64,000 bases of DNA from positions 62,001 through 126,000 of the forward strand of contig BTVX01000001.1 of the NCBI GenBank assembly GCA_045862995.1, given 5' to 3'. Positions 16,066 through 23,340 of this stretch are shown piece after piece. The notes under the pieces were generated by a model. The model was given only the letters and a program-made list of their open reading frames with translations. It did no database searches and was not told the origin of the DNA. The position numbers were made by a program, and so were the translations under genes. Numbering within the stretch: the stretch's first letter is position 1; each line of letters begins with the position of its first letter. The stretch comes from UBA2387 sp019454665. GTDB lineage: Bacteria > Armatimonadota > Fimbriimonadia > Fimbriimonadales > Fimbriimonadaceae.

Positions 16066-17343
16066 ATGCTGGATCGTCAGACCATCCGCCAGAACCCCGA
16101 TGCCGTCAAGGCGGGTGCCCGCAAGAAACACATCGAAGCCCCCGTCGAAGCCCTCGTCGCCATGGACGCCGAGCGGCGCAACCTTCTCGTACAGCTTGAA
16201 TCGCTGCGGGCCGAACTCAACGCGTCCAGCAAGGCCATCGGGCAGTTGATGGGTCAGGGCAAGCGCGAGGAGGCTGAAGAGGCCAAGGCCACGACCCGAA
16301 GCATCAAAGACAAGATCGAAGGCTTGGAGGTACAGACCAAGGCAACCGAGGCGAAGCTGGCCGAACTCGAGTTCCAGATTCCGAACCTGCCTCACGAATC
16401 CGTTCCCGAGGGCGAGGACGAGAGCGACAACGTTGTGGTGCGCGAGTGGGGCGAGAAACCCGAGCGCGCCGAGGTGCCGCCCCATTGGGAGATCGCCGAA
16501 GCGCTCGGCCTGATTGATCCGGCTCGCGGCGTCAAGATCGCGGGCAGCGGGTTCATGTTGTACACGGGCATGGGCGCTCGCCTGCAGCGAGCACTCATCA
16601 ACTTCATGCTCGACCACCACGGGCGACGCGGCTACACCGAAATCTTCCCCCCCTACGTGGCCAATTCGGACTCGTTGACCGGAACAGGCCAACTGCCCAA
16701 GTTCGAAGACGACCAGTACAAGACCACCGACGGGCTGTACCTGATCCCTACCGCCGAGGTCCCCGTCACCAACATCCGGCGCGACGAGATCATTGACGGC
16801 GCCGAACTTCCCCTGCGGTTCTGCGCGTTCAGCAGCTGCTTCCGCAAGGAGGCGGGCGCGGCGGGCAAGGACACGCGTGGGCTCCAGCGGATGCACCAGT
16901 TCGAAAAGGTCGAACTCGTCAAGCTGACCGACCCCGAAAGCAGCTACGATGAACTTGAGAGCCTGACCGCCGACGCCGCCAGCATCCTGGAGGCGCTGGG
17001 ACTGCATCACCGAGTGACGCTCCTGTGCGCCCCAGAGATGAGCTTCAGCAACGCCAAGTGCTACGACCTCGAAATCTGGTCGCCAGCGATGCAGAAGTAC
17101 CTGGAGGTTTCGTCCTGCTCGAACTTCGAGGCGTTCCAGGCGAGGCGAGCGAACATCAGGTTCCGACGCAAGCCGGGCGAGCCCGTCGAGTTCGTCCACA
17201 CGCTCAACGGAAGCGGCGTGGCCCTTCCCCGCCTGATCGCCGTCCTGCTGGAGACCTTTTGGCAACCCGATGGAACGGTCGAGGTGCCCGCAGTGCTGCA
17301 AGCCGCGCTCGGTACGGACCGGCTTGGCGGGAGCCTCTCGTGA
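16066..17343 (+). CDS. serS: Seryl-tRNA synthetase
   Basis: Class II synthetase charging tRNA-Ser. The 425-aa protein has the N-terminal antiparallel coiled coil (~30-110) that grips the long variable arm of tRNA-Ser. The catalytic core follows: motif 1 near GRRGYTEIFPPYV, motif 2 FRKEAGAAGKDTRGLQRMHQF (split here as FRKEAGAAG and TRGLQRMHQF) and motif 3 LNGSGVALPRLIAVLLE. IPTAEVPVT is the serine-binding TxE element. The next gene starts inside its stop codon (GTGA). Confidence 0.98.
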   Translation: MLDRQTIRQNPDAVKAGARKKHIEAPVEALVAMDAERRNLLVQLESLRAELNASSKAIGQLMGQGKREEAEEAKATTRSIKDKIEGLEVQTKATEAKLAELEFQIPNLPHESVPEGEDESDNVVVREWGEKPERAEVPPHWEIAEALGLIDPARGVKIAGSGFMLYTGMGARLQRALINFMLDHHGRRGYTEIFPPYVANSDSLTGTGQLPKFEDDQYKTTDGLYLIPTAEVPVTNIRRDEIIDGAELPLRFCAFSSCFRKEAGAAGKDTRGLQRMHQFEKVELVKLTDPESSYDELESLTADAASILEALGLHHRVTLLCAPEMSFSNAKCYDLEIWSPAMQKYLEVSSCSNFEAFQARRANIRFRRKPGEPVEFVHTLNGSGVALPRLIAVLLETFWQPDGTVEVPAVLQAALGTDRLGGSLS

Positions 17344-18269
17344 GGGTGCTCATCACCGGGGGCGCGGGGTTCTTGGGCTCCCACCTCGTGGACCACTGGC
17401 TTGAGCGCGGGGCGAACGTGGTCGTGGTGGATAATTTGGTCACCGGCGACCTGAGGAACCTCGACGCCGCGCGCGAGTCGGGCCGATTGGAGTTTGTCAA
17501 TGCCGACGTTTCGGACGGCATCCCCGTGGATGGCGACGTGGATTGGCTGTTCCATTTCGCCAGCCCGGCCAGCCCGGTGGACTTCACGCGTCGGCCGTTC
17601 GACGTGTTGCGCGTCGGCTCGGTCGGCACCCTGAACGCCCTGGAGTTTGCCCACGCGCGCGGCGCGAAGTTCTTCGTGGCTTCGACCAGCGAAGTGTATG
17701 GCGATCCGGAGATCAGCCCCCAGCCCGAGACCTATCTCGGCAAGGTCAACCCCATCGGTCCCCGAGCCGTGTACGACGAAGGCAAGAGGTTCTCCGAAGC
17801 CGCCGTCATGGCCTACCATCGGCACAAGGGGATGGACACGCGGATCGTTCGGTTCTTCAACACGTATGGCCCGCGCATGAGGGCCGACGATGGTCGCGTC
17901 GTGCCCAATTTCGTGATGCAGGCCCTTCGCAACGAGCCCATCACCGTGTATGGAGAAGGCACCCAGACACGTAGCTTCGGCTATGTGGACGACTCGATCG
18001 AGGGCGTCCTGCGGCTGGCGGATTCGGACTGCACCGACCCCGTGAACATCGGCAGCCAATGGGAGTTCACGGTGGTCGAATTCGCTCGGCTGGTCATCCA
18101 ACTCACGGGCTCCAAGTCGGAGATCGTCCACCTGCCTCCATTGCCCGACGACCCTCGGCAGCGGCGACCAGACACCACCCGTGCCCTTGAGCGCTTGGGC
18201 TGGAAGCCGACCACCTCGCTGGAGGATGGCCTGCGCGCGACCATCGAGTACTTCCGATTGGGACTATAA
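17340..18269 (+). CDS. NAD-dependent sugar-nucleotide epimerase/decarboxylase (UDP-glucuronate decarboxylase-like)
   Basis: Extended short-chain dehydrogenase of 309 aa. The Rossmann motif GGAGFLGSHL is at residues 7-16 and VDNLVTGDLRNL follows. FHFASPASPVDF is the signature of UXS-type enzymes that convert UDP-glucuronate to UDP-xylose. The catalytic Ser/Thr is in ASTSEVYGDP, the Tyr/Lys pair in YDEGKRFSE, and RFFNTYGPRM is also typical of this branch. The start is GTG 17340 overlapping the serS stop (GTGA). It probably supplies an activated pentose or related sugar for surface glycans. Confidence 0.88.
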   Translation: MRVLITGGAGFLGSHLVDHWLERGANVVVVDNLVTGDLRNLDAARESGRLEFVNADVSDGIPVDGDVDWLFHFASPASPVDFTRRPFDVLRVGSVGTLNALEFAHARGAKFFVASTSEVYGDPEISPQPETYLGKVNPIGPRAVYDEGKRFSEAAVMAYHRHKGMDTRIVRFFNTYGPRMRADDGRVVPNFVMQALRNEPITVYGEGTQTRSFGYVDDSIEGVLRLADSDCTDPVNIGSQWEFTVVEFARLVIQLTGSKSEIVHLPPLPDDPRQRRPDTTRALERLGWKPTTSLEDGLRATIEYFRLGL

Positions 18270-18270
18270 T
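18265..18270 (+). promoter_or_regulatory. -10 box of the tandem antitoxin gene
   Basis: A perfect TATAAT lies 7 nt before the ATG at 18278. It overlaps the last codons and stop of the upstream epimerase gene. The start is followed by the palindrome GTCATGAC (18281-18288), a possible operator. Confidence 0.6.
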
Positions 18271-18277
18271 CCCTGTT

Positions 18278-18772
18278 ATGGTCATGACAGACCGCACCAT
18301 CGCCGTCGCCGATCTGAAGGCCAACTTCGCCCAGACGCTTCGAGAGGCCATCGGCGGCGAACCCGTGACCGTGGTCAAGCACGGGACTCCATTGGCTCGG
18401 CTTAGTGGTTTGGAGGCGTCGGGGAGCCTTGTGGCGGAGCCAAGAGCCCGATACGATGGTGGAAATGGGTCGAAGGGACTTGACCAGAATGGAGTATATG
18501 GTCATAATAGGATCATGTCTGAGCCGAAGATCAGCATCGCGGATGCCAAGGCGAACCTCTCGAAATACGTGAAGATCGCCGCGAGCGGCCAAGTCGTCGT
18601 CATCTGCAATCGGAACGTCCCCGTGGCCGAGCTGCGGCCGATTCCCCGGGAGACGCCCCGGAATCTGGGCGTGTTTGCCGGCGCCTTCGAGCTGTCGGAT
18701 GCCTTCTTCGAGCCCCTCGTCGAAGAAGAGGCGGCCGGCTGGGAGGATGAGCCCGATGAGCCTGCTGCTTGA
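18278..18772 (+). CDS. Tandem Phd/YefM-type antitoxin (two antitoxin domains in one frame)
   Basis: The 164-aa frame contains two copies of the Phd/YefM DNA-binding fold. Copy 1 (residues ~6-45) reads IAVADLKANFAQTLREAI ... VKHGTPLARL. Copy 2 (~84-122) reads ISIADAKANLSKYVKIAA ... ICNRNVPVAELRPIP. Only copy 2 is followed by an acidic, toxin-neutralising tail (FFEPLVEEEAAGWEDEPDEP). Copy 2 has its own ATG at 18515 with CATAAT 6 nt upstream, so an 85-residue protein may also be made from inside the gene. The end overlaps the PIN toxin start by 17 nt. The inter-domain linker (GGNGSKGLDQNGVYGHNRI) looks like read-through of a former intergenic region. Confidence 0.8.
   Translation: MVMTDRTIAVADLKANFAQTLREAIGGEPVTVVKHGTPLARLSGLEASGSLVAEPRARYDGGNGSKGLDQNGVYGHNRIMSEPKISIADAKANLSKYVKIAASGQVVVICNRNVPVAELRPIPRETPRNLGVFAGAFELSDAFFEPLVEEEAAGWEDEPDEPAA
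18503..18508 (+). promoter_or_regulatory. Internal -10 box and operator-like motif
   Basis: CATAAT lies 6 nt before the internal ATG at 18515. It sits in GGTCATAAT, which also occurs as GGTCATTAT at the promoter of the neighbouring VapB-like gene (19962-19970). This suggests a shared regulator or paralogous operators. Confidence 0.45.
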
Positions 18773-19145
18773 CACCTCGGCCCTGCTGATGCTGGCGCGG
18801 AACGATCCTCGAGTGCCCCTGAGGGTACGCGAGACCGTCCGCACTTATCCAGGCGATGTCTATGCGTCGGTCGTCTCGTTGTGGGAGATCGGCTTGAAGG
18901 CGTCGCTCGGCAAGCTGGATCTGCCCGTGAGCGCGGAGCGCTTCTTCATCACCTGCGTCAAGGAGATGGAACTCCGGGCGCTGGACTTGGACCTCCGGGC
19001 AGCGGCTCGCTCCGAGACGCTTCCGCTCCTCCATCGCGACCCCTTCGACCGAATGCTCGTCGCCCAGGCCCTGTCGTTGGGTGCCGTCATGGTCACCAAC
19101 GACGCCGAAATCGCGCTCTATCCCCTCCGGACGGCTTGGTTCTAA
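18756..19145 (+). CDS. vapC: PIN-domain toxin (VapC-like)
   Basis: A 129-aa PIN-fold ribonuclease of the type II toxin family; VapC toxins usually cleave tRNA or 23S rRNA. The acidic metal site is complete: LLLDTSALL (Asp 5), SLWEIGLKASLGKLDLP (Glu), HRDPFDRMLVAQAL (Asp) and VTNDAEI (Asp). The WEIGLKASLGKLDLP and HRDPFDRML motifs mark the subgroup paired with Phd-type antitoxins. The start is inside the antitoxin gene. Confidence 0.88.
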   Translation: MSLLLDTSALLMLARNDPRVPLRVRETVRTYPGDVYASVVSLWEIGLKASLGKLDLPVSAERFFITCVKEMELRALDLDLRAAARSETLPLLHRDPFDRMLVAQALSLGAVMVTNDAEIALYPLRTAWF

Positions 19146-19255
19146 GCGGGCAGGCGTCCCCTTCGACACCGCGCCGCCAACGGCCCTGTCAAGCGAAAGG
19201 TCGGGAGGCGGTGAGGTCCCACAAGGTACTCGGCCAGTGGCCAACCCCTCCCCGG

Positions 19256-19277
19256 CCCTCCCCAAGCTTGGGGAGGG
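19256..19277. repeat. 22-bp perfect palindrome, possible bidirectional terminator
   Basis: A perfect palindrome centred on AAGCTT with C4/G4-rich arms lies between two convergent toxin genes. A second, shorter GC-rich inverted repeat follows near 19351-19369 (CCCCTCC..GGAGGAGGGG). Sequences of this look are often dispersed REP-like elements; whether other copies exist cannot be told from this window. The remaining bases of 19146-19386 hold nothing recognisable. Confidence 0.55.
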
Positions 19278-19386
19278 AGCTTGGCCGGCGCCCCGGGAGC
19301 CGAACCTCAAGGTAACGCGGACCCGAACGGTACCACTCTGGCCTGCGGCCACCCCTCCGGAGGAGGGGTTCCCGGAAAGCACCGAC

Positions 19387-19755
19387 CTACGACAAGTGCG
19401 CCAAGGGAACCATCTTCGAACTGCGGATCACCGCATCGCGCGTCAGCAGAGGCACGTGGTGGACGATGCTGGTGGCTGCGATGAGCTCGTCTGCCGGGTC
19501 GCCGCGAAAGTCGAGGCGCGTGGATTGCACCGCAACCTCGGCGTCGATCTCCCAGATCGTGCATTCGCGCAGGAACTCGGCCAGCGCCGGCTCATCGGGA
19601 CCGTGGGCGATGCGTCCAAGCTGCTTGAGCTTGGCGAGCTCCCACAGCACGATGGAACTGACTCCGAGTTCTTGCCCCCGCAACGCGGACAACTCGAAAG
19701 CGGTCAGGCTGCCAGCCAGCAGGTGGAGCACGATGTGGGTGTCAAGATTCAGCAT
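19387..19755 (-). CDS. vapC: PIN-domain toxin (VapC-like), second module
   Basis: A 122-aa PIN protein. LNLDTHIVLHLLAG supplies the first Asp, SSIVLWELAKLKQLGR the Glu, RGDPADELIAATSIVH the next Asp and LLTRDAVIRSS the last. It differs clearly from the other PIN toxin in the window (shorter, RGDPADELI in place of HRDPFDRML), so the pair is not a recent duplication. Its start overlaps the antitoxin gene by 14 nt. Confidence 0.87.
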   Translation of the reverse strand: MLNLDTHIVLHLLAGSLTAFELSALRGQELGVSSIVLWELAKLKQLGRIAHGPDEPALAEFLRECTIWEIDAEVAVQSTRLDFRGDPADELIAATSIVHHVPLLTRDAVIRSSKMVPLAHLS

Positions 19756-19957
19756 CCCAGCGGCTCCCCGTGCTCAGAATGTCCTCGCTCAGCACCAGCC
19801 CCGGCACGCTGCCCGCGAAGCGCAACACGTCCCCGCTCACCGGCATCACGCGGGCCACAGGCTTGCCATGCTTGGTGACTTCGATCCCCTCGGGAGGGAG
19901 GTCGTCCAAGATGGACAGGCACTTCGCCTTGAACTCGGAAGCCTTGAGTTGCTTCAT
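19742..19957 (-). CDS. Antitoxin of the Phd/YefM type
   Basis: The 71-aa protein has the DNA-binding part of the family: MKQLKASEFKAKCLSILDDL, then EGIEVTKHGKPVARVMPV, followed by a C-terminal tail (GLVLSEDILSTGSRWDAES) likely to wrap the toxin. CATAAT lies 8 nt before the ATG, inside a palindromic operator-like sequence, which fits autorepression. Confidence 0.85.
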   Translation of the reverse strand: MKQLKASEFKAKCLSILDDLPPEGIEVTKHGKPVARVMPVSGDVLRFAGSVPGLVLSEDILSTGSRWDAES

Positions 19958-19979
19958 GACTGGTCATTATGACTGGTCA
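19957..19979. promoter_or_regulatory. Operator-like repeat over the antitoxin promoter
   Basis: Two direct copies of TGACTGGTCA (19957-19966 and 19970-19979) flank a centre that forms the palindrome GTCAT-T-ATGAC. The minus-strand -10 box CATAAT (19971-19966) lies at its middle and the antitoxin ATG abuts one edge. This is the expected place for an autoregulatory operator. Confidence 0.6.
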
Positions 19980-20058
19980 CAACGCTGAGTGGTTCCGCAC
20001 GCTGGGTGATCTGTGTAAGGACCGTCACTCGCTTTGCCGACAATTGGAGCGAGCCGCC

Positions 20059-20448
20059 ATGTTGCACCGCCGACGCCTTCGCGCCTTCACGCTTGTCGAG
20101 CTGCTCGTCGTGACCCTGATCATGGCGGTGCTGATGGCGATCGCCTTGCCGCTCTACATGAGCGCGGTTCGGGATTCCGAGCGCAAGACCTGCCGCCACA
20201 ACCTGCAGACCATCGCCAACGCCGTCGAGGCGCGCAAGGTCTACTCGGGCGAGCCCTACGCGCCGATCGCGTCGCCCCTTTCGGCAACGCTGCTCGACCT
20301 GCCCATCGAGCCCATGTGTCCGAGCGGCGGCGCCTACTACGTGGACCTTTCGACCGCCCCGTTCACCGTCCACTGCATCATCGAGGACCACGAGATGTCC
20401 GATGGCGCGGGCGGACCGGGATACACGCCCGGCGTGGACGGCAGCTAG
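20059..20448 (+). CDS. Prepilin-type N-terminal cleavage/methylation protein (pseudopilin-like)
   Basis: The 129-aa protein starts MLHRRRLRAFTLVELLVV. A short basic leader is followed by F-T-L-V-E-L, the class III signal processed by PilD, and then a hydrophobic helix (LIMAVLMAIALPLYMSAV). The remainder is a small domain with CRHNLQTIANAVEARK, similar to type II secretion/type IV pilus minor pilins. There is one cysteine in that segment and two more near the C-terminus. The stop TAG is embedded in CTAG, which also ends the convergent gene. Confidence 0.88.
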   Translation: MLHRRRLRAFTLVELLVVTLIMAVLMAIALPLYMSAVRDSERKTCRHNLQTIANAVEARKVYSGEPYAPIASPLSATLLDLPIEPMCPSGGAYYVDLSTAPFTVHCIIEDHEMSDGAGGPGYTPGVDGS

Positions 20449-21971
20449 CGCCCTTTGAACAAGCCGCCCAAAATGCCGCGCACCAGTTGCCGGGTGATCT
20501 GGTTGCCCGCCGTCCTCACCACGGTTTTGGCCAGCGCTTCGCCCAGGCTGTCGCTGCGGCGGGCGGGTGGGCGGGAGGCGCGCTGCTGCCGCTCCCATTC
20601 CTTCTGCCTCGCGGCCTCGATCTTGGCCCGTTCCTTGTCGGCCTTGGCCATCTCGACCTGGCGCATGGCGGCTTCGGCTTCCAGCGAGGCTTGCTCCGCG
20701 CGAGCCGAGAGCACCTCGTGGGCCGAGACACGATCAATCGGCGTATCGTAACGCGGGCCGATCGGGCTCGAGAGGCGGAGGCTGGCGCGTTCGTCCGCGT
20801 TCAGCGGCCCCAATCGCGACACCGGCGGACGGATGAGCGTGCGCTGAACCACCGTGGGAACGCCCTTCTCGTCCAGCGCCGAGACCAGCGCCTCGCCGAC
20901 CCCGAGTTCGGTGATGGCGTCGCTGGTCGAGAAGCTCGGGTTGGCCCGGAAGTTCTCGGCGGTCGCCTTCACGGCCTTCAGGTCTTTGGCGGTGAACGCG
21001 CGCAACGCGTGCTGGATGCGCGTGGCCAACTGGGCCAACACGGCGTCCGGCAGGTCAATGGGACTCTGGGTGATGAAGTAGACCCCGATGCCCTTCGAGC
21101 GGATCAGGCGCACCACCTGCTCGACCTTGTCCACCAGGGCCTTCGGCGCGTCGTCGAACAGCAGGTGGGCCTCGTCGAAGAAGAACGCCATCTTCGGCTT
21201 GTCCAAATCGCCGACCTCGGGCAGCTCTTCGAAGAGCTCGGCCAGCAGCCACAGCAACACGGTCGAATAGAGGCGCGGGTTGAGGAACAGCTTGTCGGCG
21301 GCCAGCACGTGGACGACGCCTCGACCTTTGGGGTCGGTCCGGAACAGGTCGCCCATTTCCAGGGCGGGCTCGCCGAAGAAGCGGTCGCCGCCCTGCTGTT
21401 CGAGCACGAGCAAGCGGCTCTGGATCGCGCCGACGCTGGCCGAGTTCACGTTGCCGTACTCCTTGCGAAGCTCGGGGGCGTTCTCGGAGAGGAACACGAG
21501 CATTGAGCGCAAGTCGTCCAGATCGAGCAGCAGAAGGCCTTGCTCGTCCGCGATCTTGAACGCGATGTTCAGCACACCTTCTTGGGCTTCGGTGAGCTCG
21601 AGCAGCCGCGAGAGCAGGATCGGCCCCATCTCGCTGATCGTGGTGCGCAGAGGGTGGCCTTGCTCGCCGAACACGTCCCAGAACACGACGGGTGCGGCTT
21701 CGTAGCGGTAGTCGGCCAGCCCGATCTCTTGGGCGCGGGCTTCGAGTTTGGGCTTGCCGCCGCCCGGTGCGCCGAGTCCGGCGAGGTCGCCCTTCACGTC
21801 GGCCAGGAAGCACGGGACGCCCATCGCGCTGAACGCCTCGGCCATCACCTGCAGGCTCACCGTCTTGCCCGTGCCCGTGGCCCCGGCGATGAGTCCGTGG
21901 CGGTTGGCGAAGCGGGGAAGCAGGTGGACGGCGCCTTCGGGCGAACGGCCCAGGAAGATGGGGTCGGCCAT
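20445..21971 (-). CDS. HerA-like ATPase of the DUF853 (YjgR) family
   Basis: A 508-aa P-loop ATPase. Walker A is GATGTGKT near residue 31, LADVKGDLAGL follows, and Walker B is MAFFFDEAHLLF near 260; YFITQSPIDLPDAVLAQL is the sensor region. DUF853 proteins resemble HerA/FtsK DNA translocases; their physiological role is not established. The C-terminal 100 residues are a charged helix (QVEMAKADKERAKIEAARQ) likely to form a coiled coil. TATAAG lies 6 nt before the ATG. It shares the CTAG stop tetranucleotide with the pilin gene. Confidence 0.88.
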   Translation of the reverse strand: MADPIFLGRSPEGAVHLLPRFANRHGLIAGATGTGKTVSLQVMAEAFSAMGVPCFLADVKGDLAGLGAPGGGKPKLEARAQEIGLADYRYEAAPVVFWDVFGEQGHPLRTTISEMGPILLSRLLELTEAQEGVLNIAFKIADEQGLLLLDLDDLRSMLVFLSENAPELRKEYGNVNSASVGAIQSRLLVLEQQGGDRFFGEPALEMGDLFRTDPKGRGVVHVLAADKLFLNPRLYSTVLLWLLAELFEELPEVGDLDKPKMAFFFDEAHLLFDDAPKALVDKVEQVVRLIRSKGIGVYFITQSPIDLPDAVLAQLATRIQHALRAFTAKDLKAVKATAENFRANPSFSTSDAITELGVGEALVSALDEKGVPTVVQRTLIRPPVSRLGPLNADERASLRLSSPIGPRYDTPIDRVSAHEVLSARAEQASLEAEAAMRQVEMAKADKERAKIEAARQKEWERQQRASRPPARRSDSLGEALAKTVVRTAGNQITRQLVRGILGGLFKGR

Positions 21972-21977
21972 GGGAGA

Positions 21978-21983
21978 CTTATA
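21978..21983 (-). promoter_or_regulatory. -10 box of the DUF853 gene
   Basis: TATAAG on the minus strand, 6 nt before the ATG at 21971; no ribosome-binding site, so a leaderless mRNA is expected. Confidence 0.5.
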
Positions 21984-22021
21984 CCCGCCGCCGCCGTTGC
22001 GGTATCATTCCTGCGCGTCGG

Positions 22022-22098
22022 GGCGGCGTAGCTCAGTTGGTTAGAGCAAACGGTTCATACCCGTTAGGTCGGCAGTTCGAGTCTGCCCGCCGCTACCA
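22022..22098 (+). tRNA. tRNA-Met (CAT), elongator type
   Basis: A full cloverleaf can be drawn: acceptor GGCGGCG/CGCCGCT, D-arm with AGTTGGTTAGA, anticodon loop TTCATAC on the stem AACGG/CCGTT, T-arm with GTTCGAG, and encoded CCA. The stem lacks the three G-C pairs of an initiator, so it is an elongator Met tRNA (or, less likely, tRNA-Ile2 with lysidine). The first acceptor pair is G1-U72. A TATCAT box at 22003-22008 may be its -10. Confidence 0.93.
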
Positions 22099-22147
22099 TT
22101 CACCCTCGAACCGATCGGTGCGGGTAAGGTGAGGTCGCACACAACAC

Positions 22148-22223
22148 GGCCCGGTCGTCTAGTGGTTAGGATGCCGCCCTTTCAAGGCGGAGGTCGCGGG
22201 TTCAAGTCCCGTCCGGGCTACCA
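22148..22223 (+). tRNA. tRNA-Glu (TTC)
   Basis: Acceptor GGCCCGG/CCGGGCT, positions 8-13 TCGTCT as in other tRNA-Glu, anticodon TTC in the loop CTTTCAA with stem CCGCC/GGCGG, T-arm with GTTCAAG, encoded CCA. As in the neighbouring tRNA-Met the first acceptor pair is G1-U72. The 49 nt between the two tRNAs hold no gene, so the pair is probably one transcript. Confidence 0.93.
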
Positions 22224-22236
22224 CTTCCTCTTCGCC

Positions 22237-23340
22237 TCAAAACGGGCGTCCCGCGAAGCCGGGTCGAGGCTCGAAGACGGTCCACTCGACGCTCGGCACC
22301 GCTTCCTTCATGCGTTCCGCGAGCGCGACGACGCCCGGTTGCTCCGTCGCGTAATGCCCAGAACACAGGAGCGCGAACCCCTCTTCGCCGGCTTCGAGCG
22401 CGACGTGTTGCGCCACCTCGCCCGTGACGAGGCAATCCGCGCCCGACGCGCGCGCATGACGCCACTGGGAATCCGCTGCGCCGCCGACCACCGCCACCCT
22501 CTGGACCGTGCGCTCGGGGTCGCCCCAAGTCAGCGACCTCGTCCCCAGCACGTCGTCCACTTCGGCCGCGAACTTGCGCAACGGGGTGGGCGCAGGCAGC
22601 GTGCCGACACGTCCGGTCGGAAGGGTGGGCTCGTCGGGAAGGACGAAGAAGTCGATTGCGGGCGTTTCGTACGGGTGCGCGTTGCGAATGGCCGCCTCGA
22701 CTTGGTGGCGCAATCGCCCCGGGCAGACCATCTCGATGCGGTCTTCGGCGACGGTCTCGGGCGCGCCGCGCCCGCCGATGGAGGGGTTGGCACCGGCTCC
22801 TGCGACGAACGTGCCTTCGCCCTGGGCCACAAAGGCGCAGCGATGGTAAGCGCCGATCTCCCCAGCACCCGCCCCCGAAGCCGCGCTGATCACGGCTTGC
22901 GTCGCCTCGCGAGGGACCGTGACCACGACCTTGGTCCGCGTCTCCGAACGCGCATCGCCGATGGGCGAAACGTCCGTCAACCGCAACTGAGACGCCAACG
23001 CATCGTTGACGCCGCCGACGGCGGCATCCCAATTCGTGTGTGCCGCGATGAACGCGATGTCGTAACGGGCTAAAGCAAGCGCAGTGCGCGAGGCGTGGTC
23101 GTGGGTCGTCAGCCGCTCGAGCGGATGATAGAGCAGGGGATGGTGGCTGAGCAGCAGTTGCGCCCCGCGTTCTCGCGCGTGCTCCACGGCAGTCAGCGAA
23201 CGATCCAGCGAGACCACTGCCCGCTCGACTCGGGCACGCGGATCGCCCACCTGGAGACCGATCTTGTCGCGGGCGAAGGCGTACCGCTCGGGCGCGATGG
23301 TCTCGATGGCGTCGAGAATGTCCTGAACGAGCACGCTCAC
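22237..23340 (-). CDS. Nif3-like dinuclear-metal protein (GTP cyclohydrolase I type 2/NIF3 family)
   Basis: The 367-aa protein has the split NIF3 fold with a central PII-like insert (~130-230, containing YETPAIDFFVL). Metal ligands are visible in LLLSHHPLLYHPLE (~65), AAHTNWDAAVGGVND (~100) and the C-terminal GHYATEQPGV. The biochemical role of the family is unsettled; hydrolase and metallochaperone functions have been proposed. It starts with GTG at 23340, overlapping the stop of the M28 peptidase gene (GTGA). Confidence 0.92.
   Translation of the reverse strand: MSVLVQDILDAIETIAPERYAFARDKIGLQVGDPRARVERAVVSLDRSLTAVEHARERGAQLLLSHHPLLYHPLERLTTHDHASRTALALARYDIAFIAAHTNWDAAVGGVNDALASQLRLTDVSPIGDARSETRTKVVVTVPREATQAVISAASGAGAGEIGAYHRCAFVAQGEGTFVAGAGANPSIGGRGAPETVAEDRIEMVCPGRLRHQVEAAIRNAHPYETPAIDFFVLPDEPTLPTGRVGTLPAPTPLRKFAAEVDDVLGTRSLTWGDPERTVQRVAVVGGAADSQWRHARASGADCLVTGEVAQHVALEAGEEGFALLCSGHYATEQPGVVALAERMKEAVPSVEWTVFEPRPGFAGRPF

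Noticed and set aside
22022..22098. Initiator tRNA-Met
   Set aside because: The anticodon stem lacks the three G-C pairs and the 1-72 pair is G-U, not the C-A mismatch of bacterial initiators.
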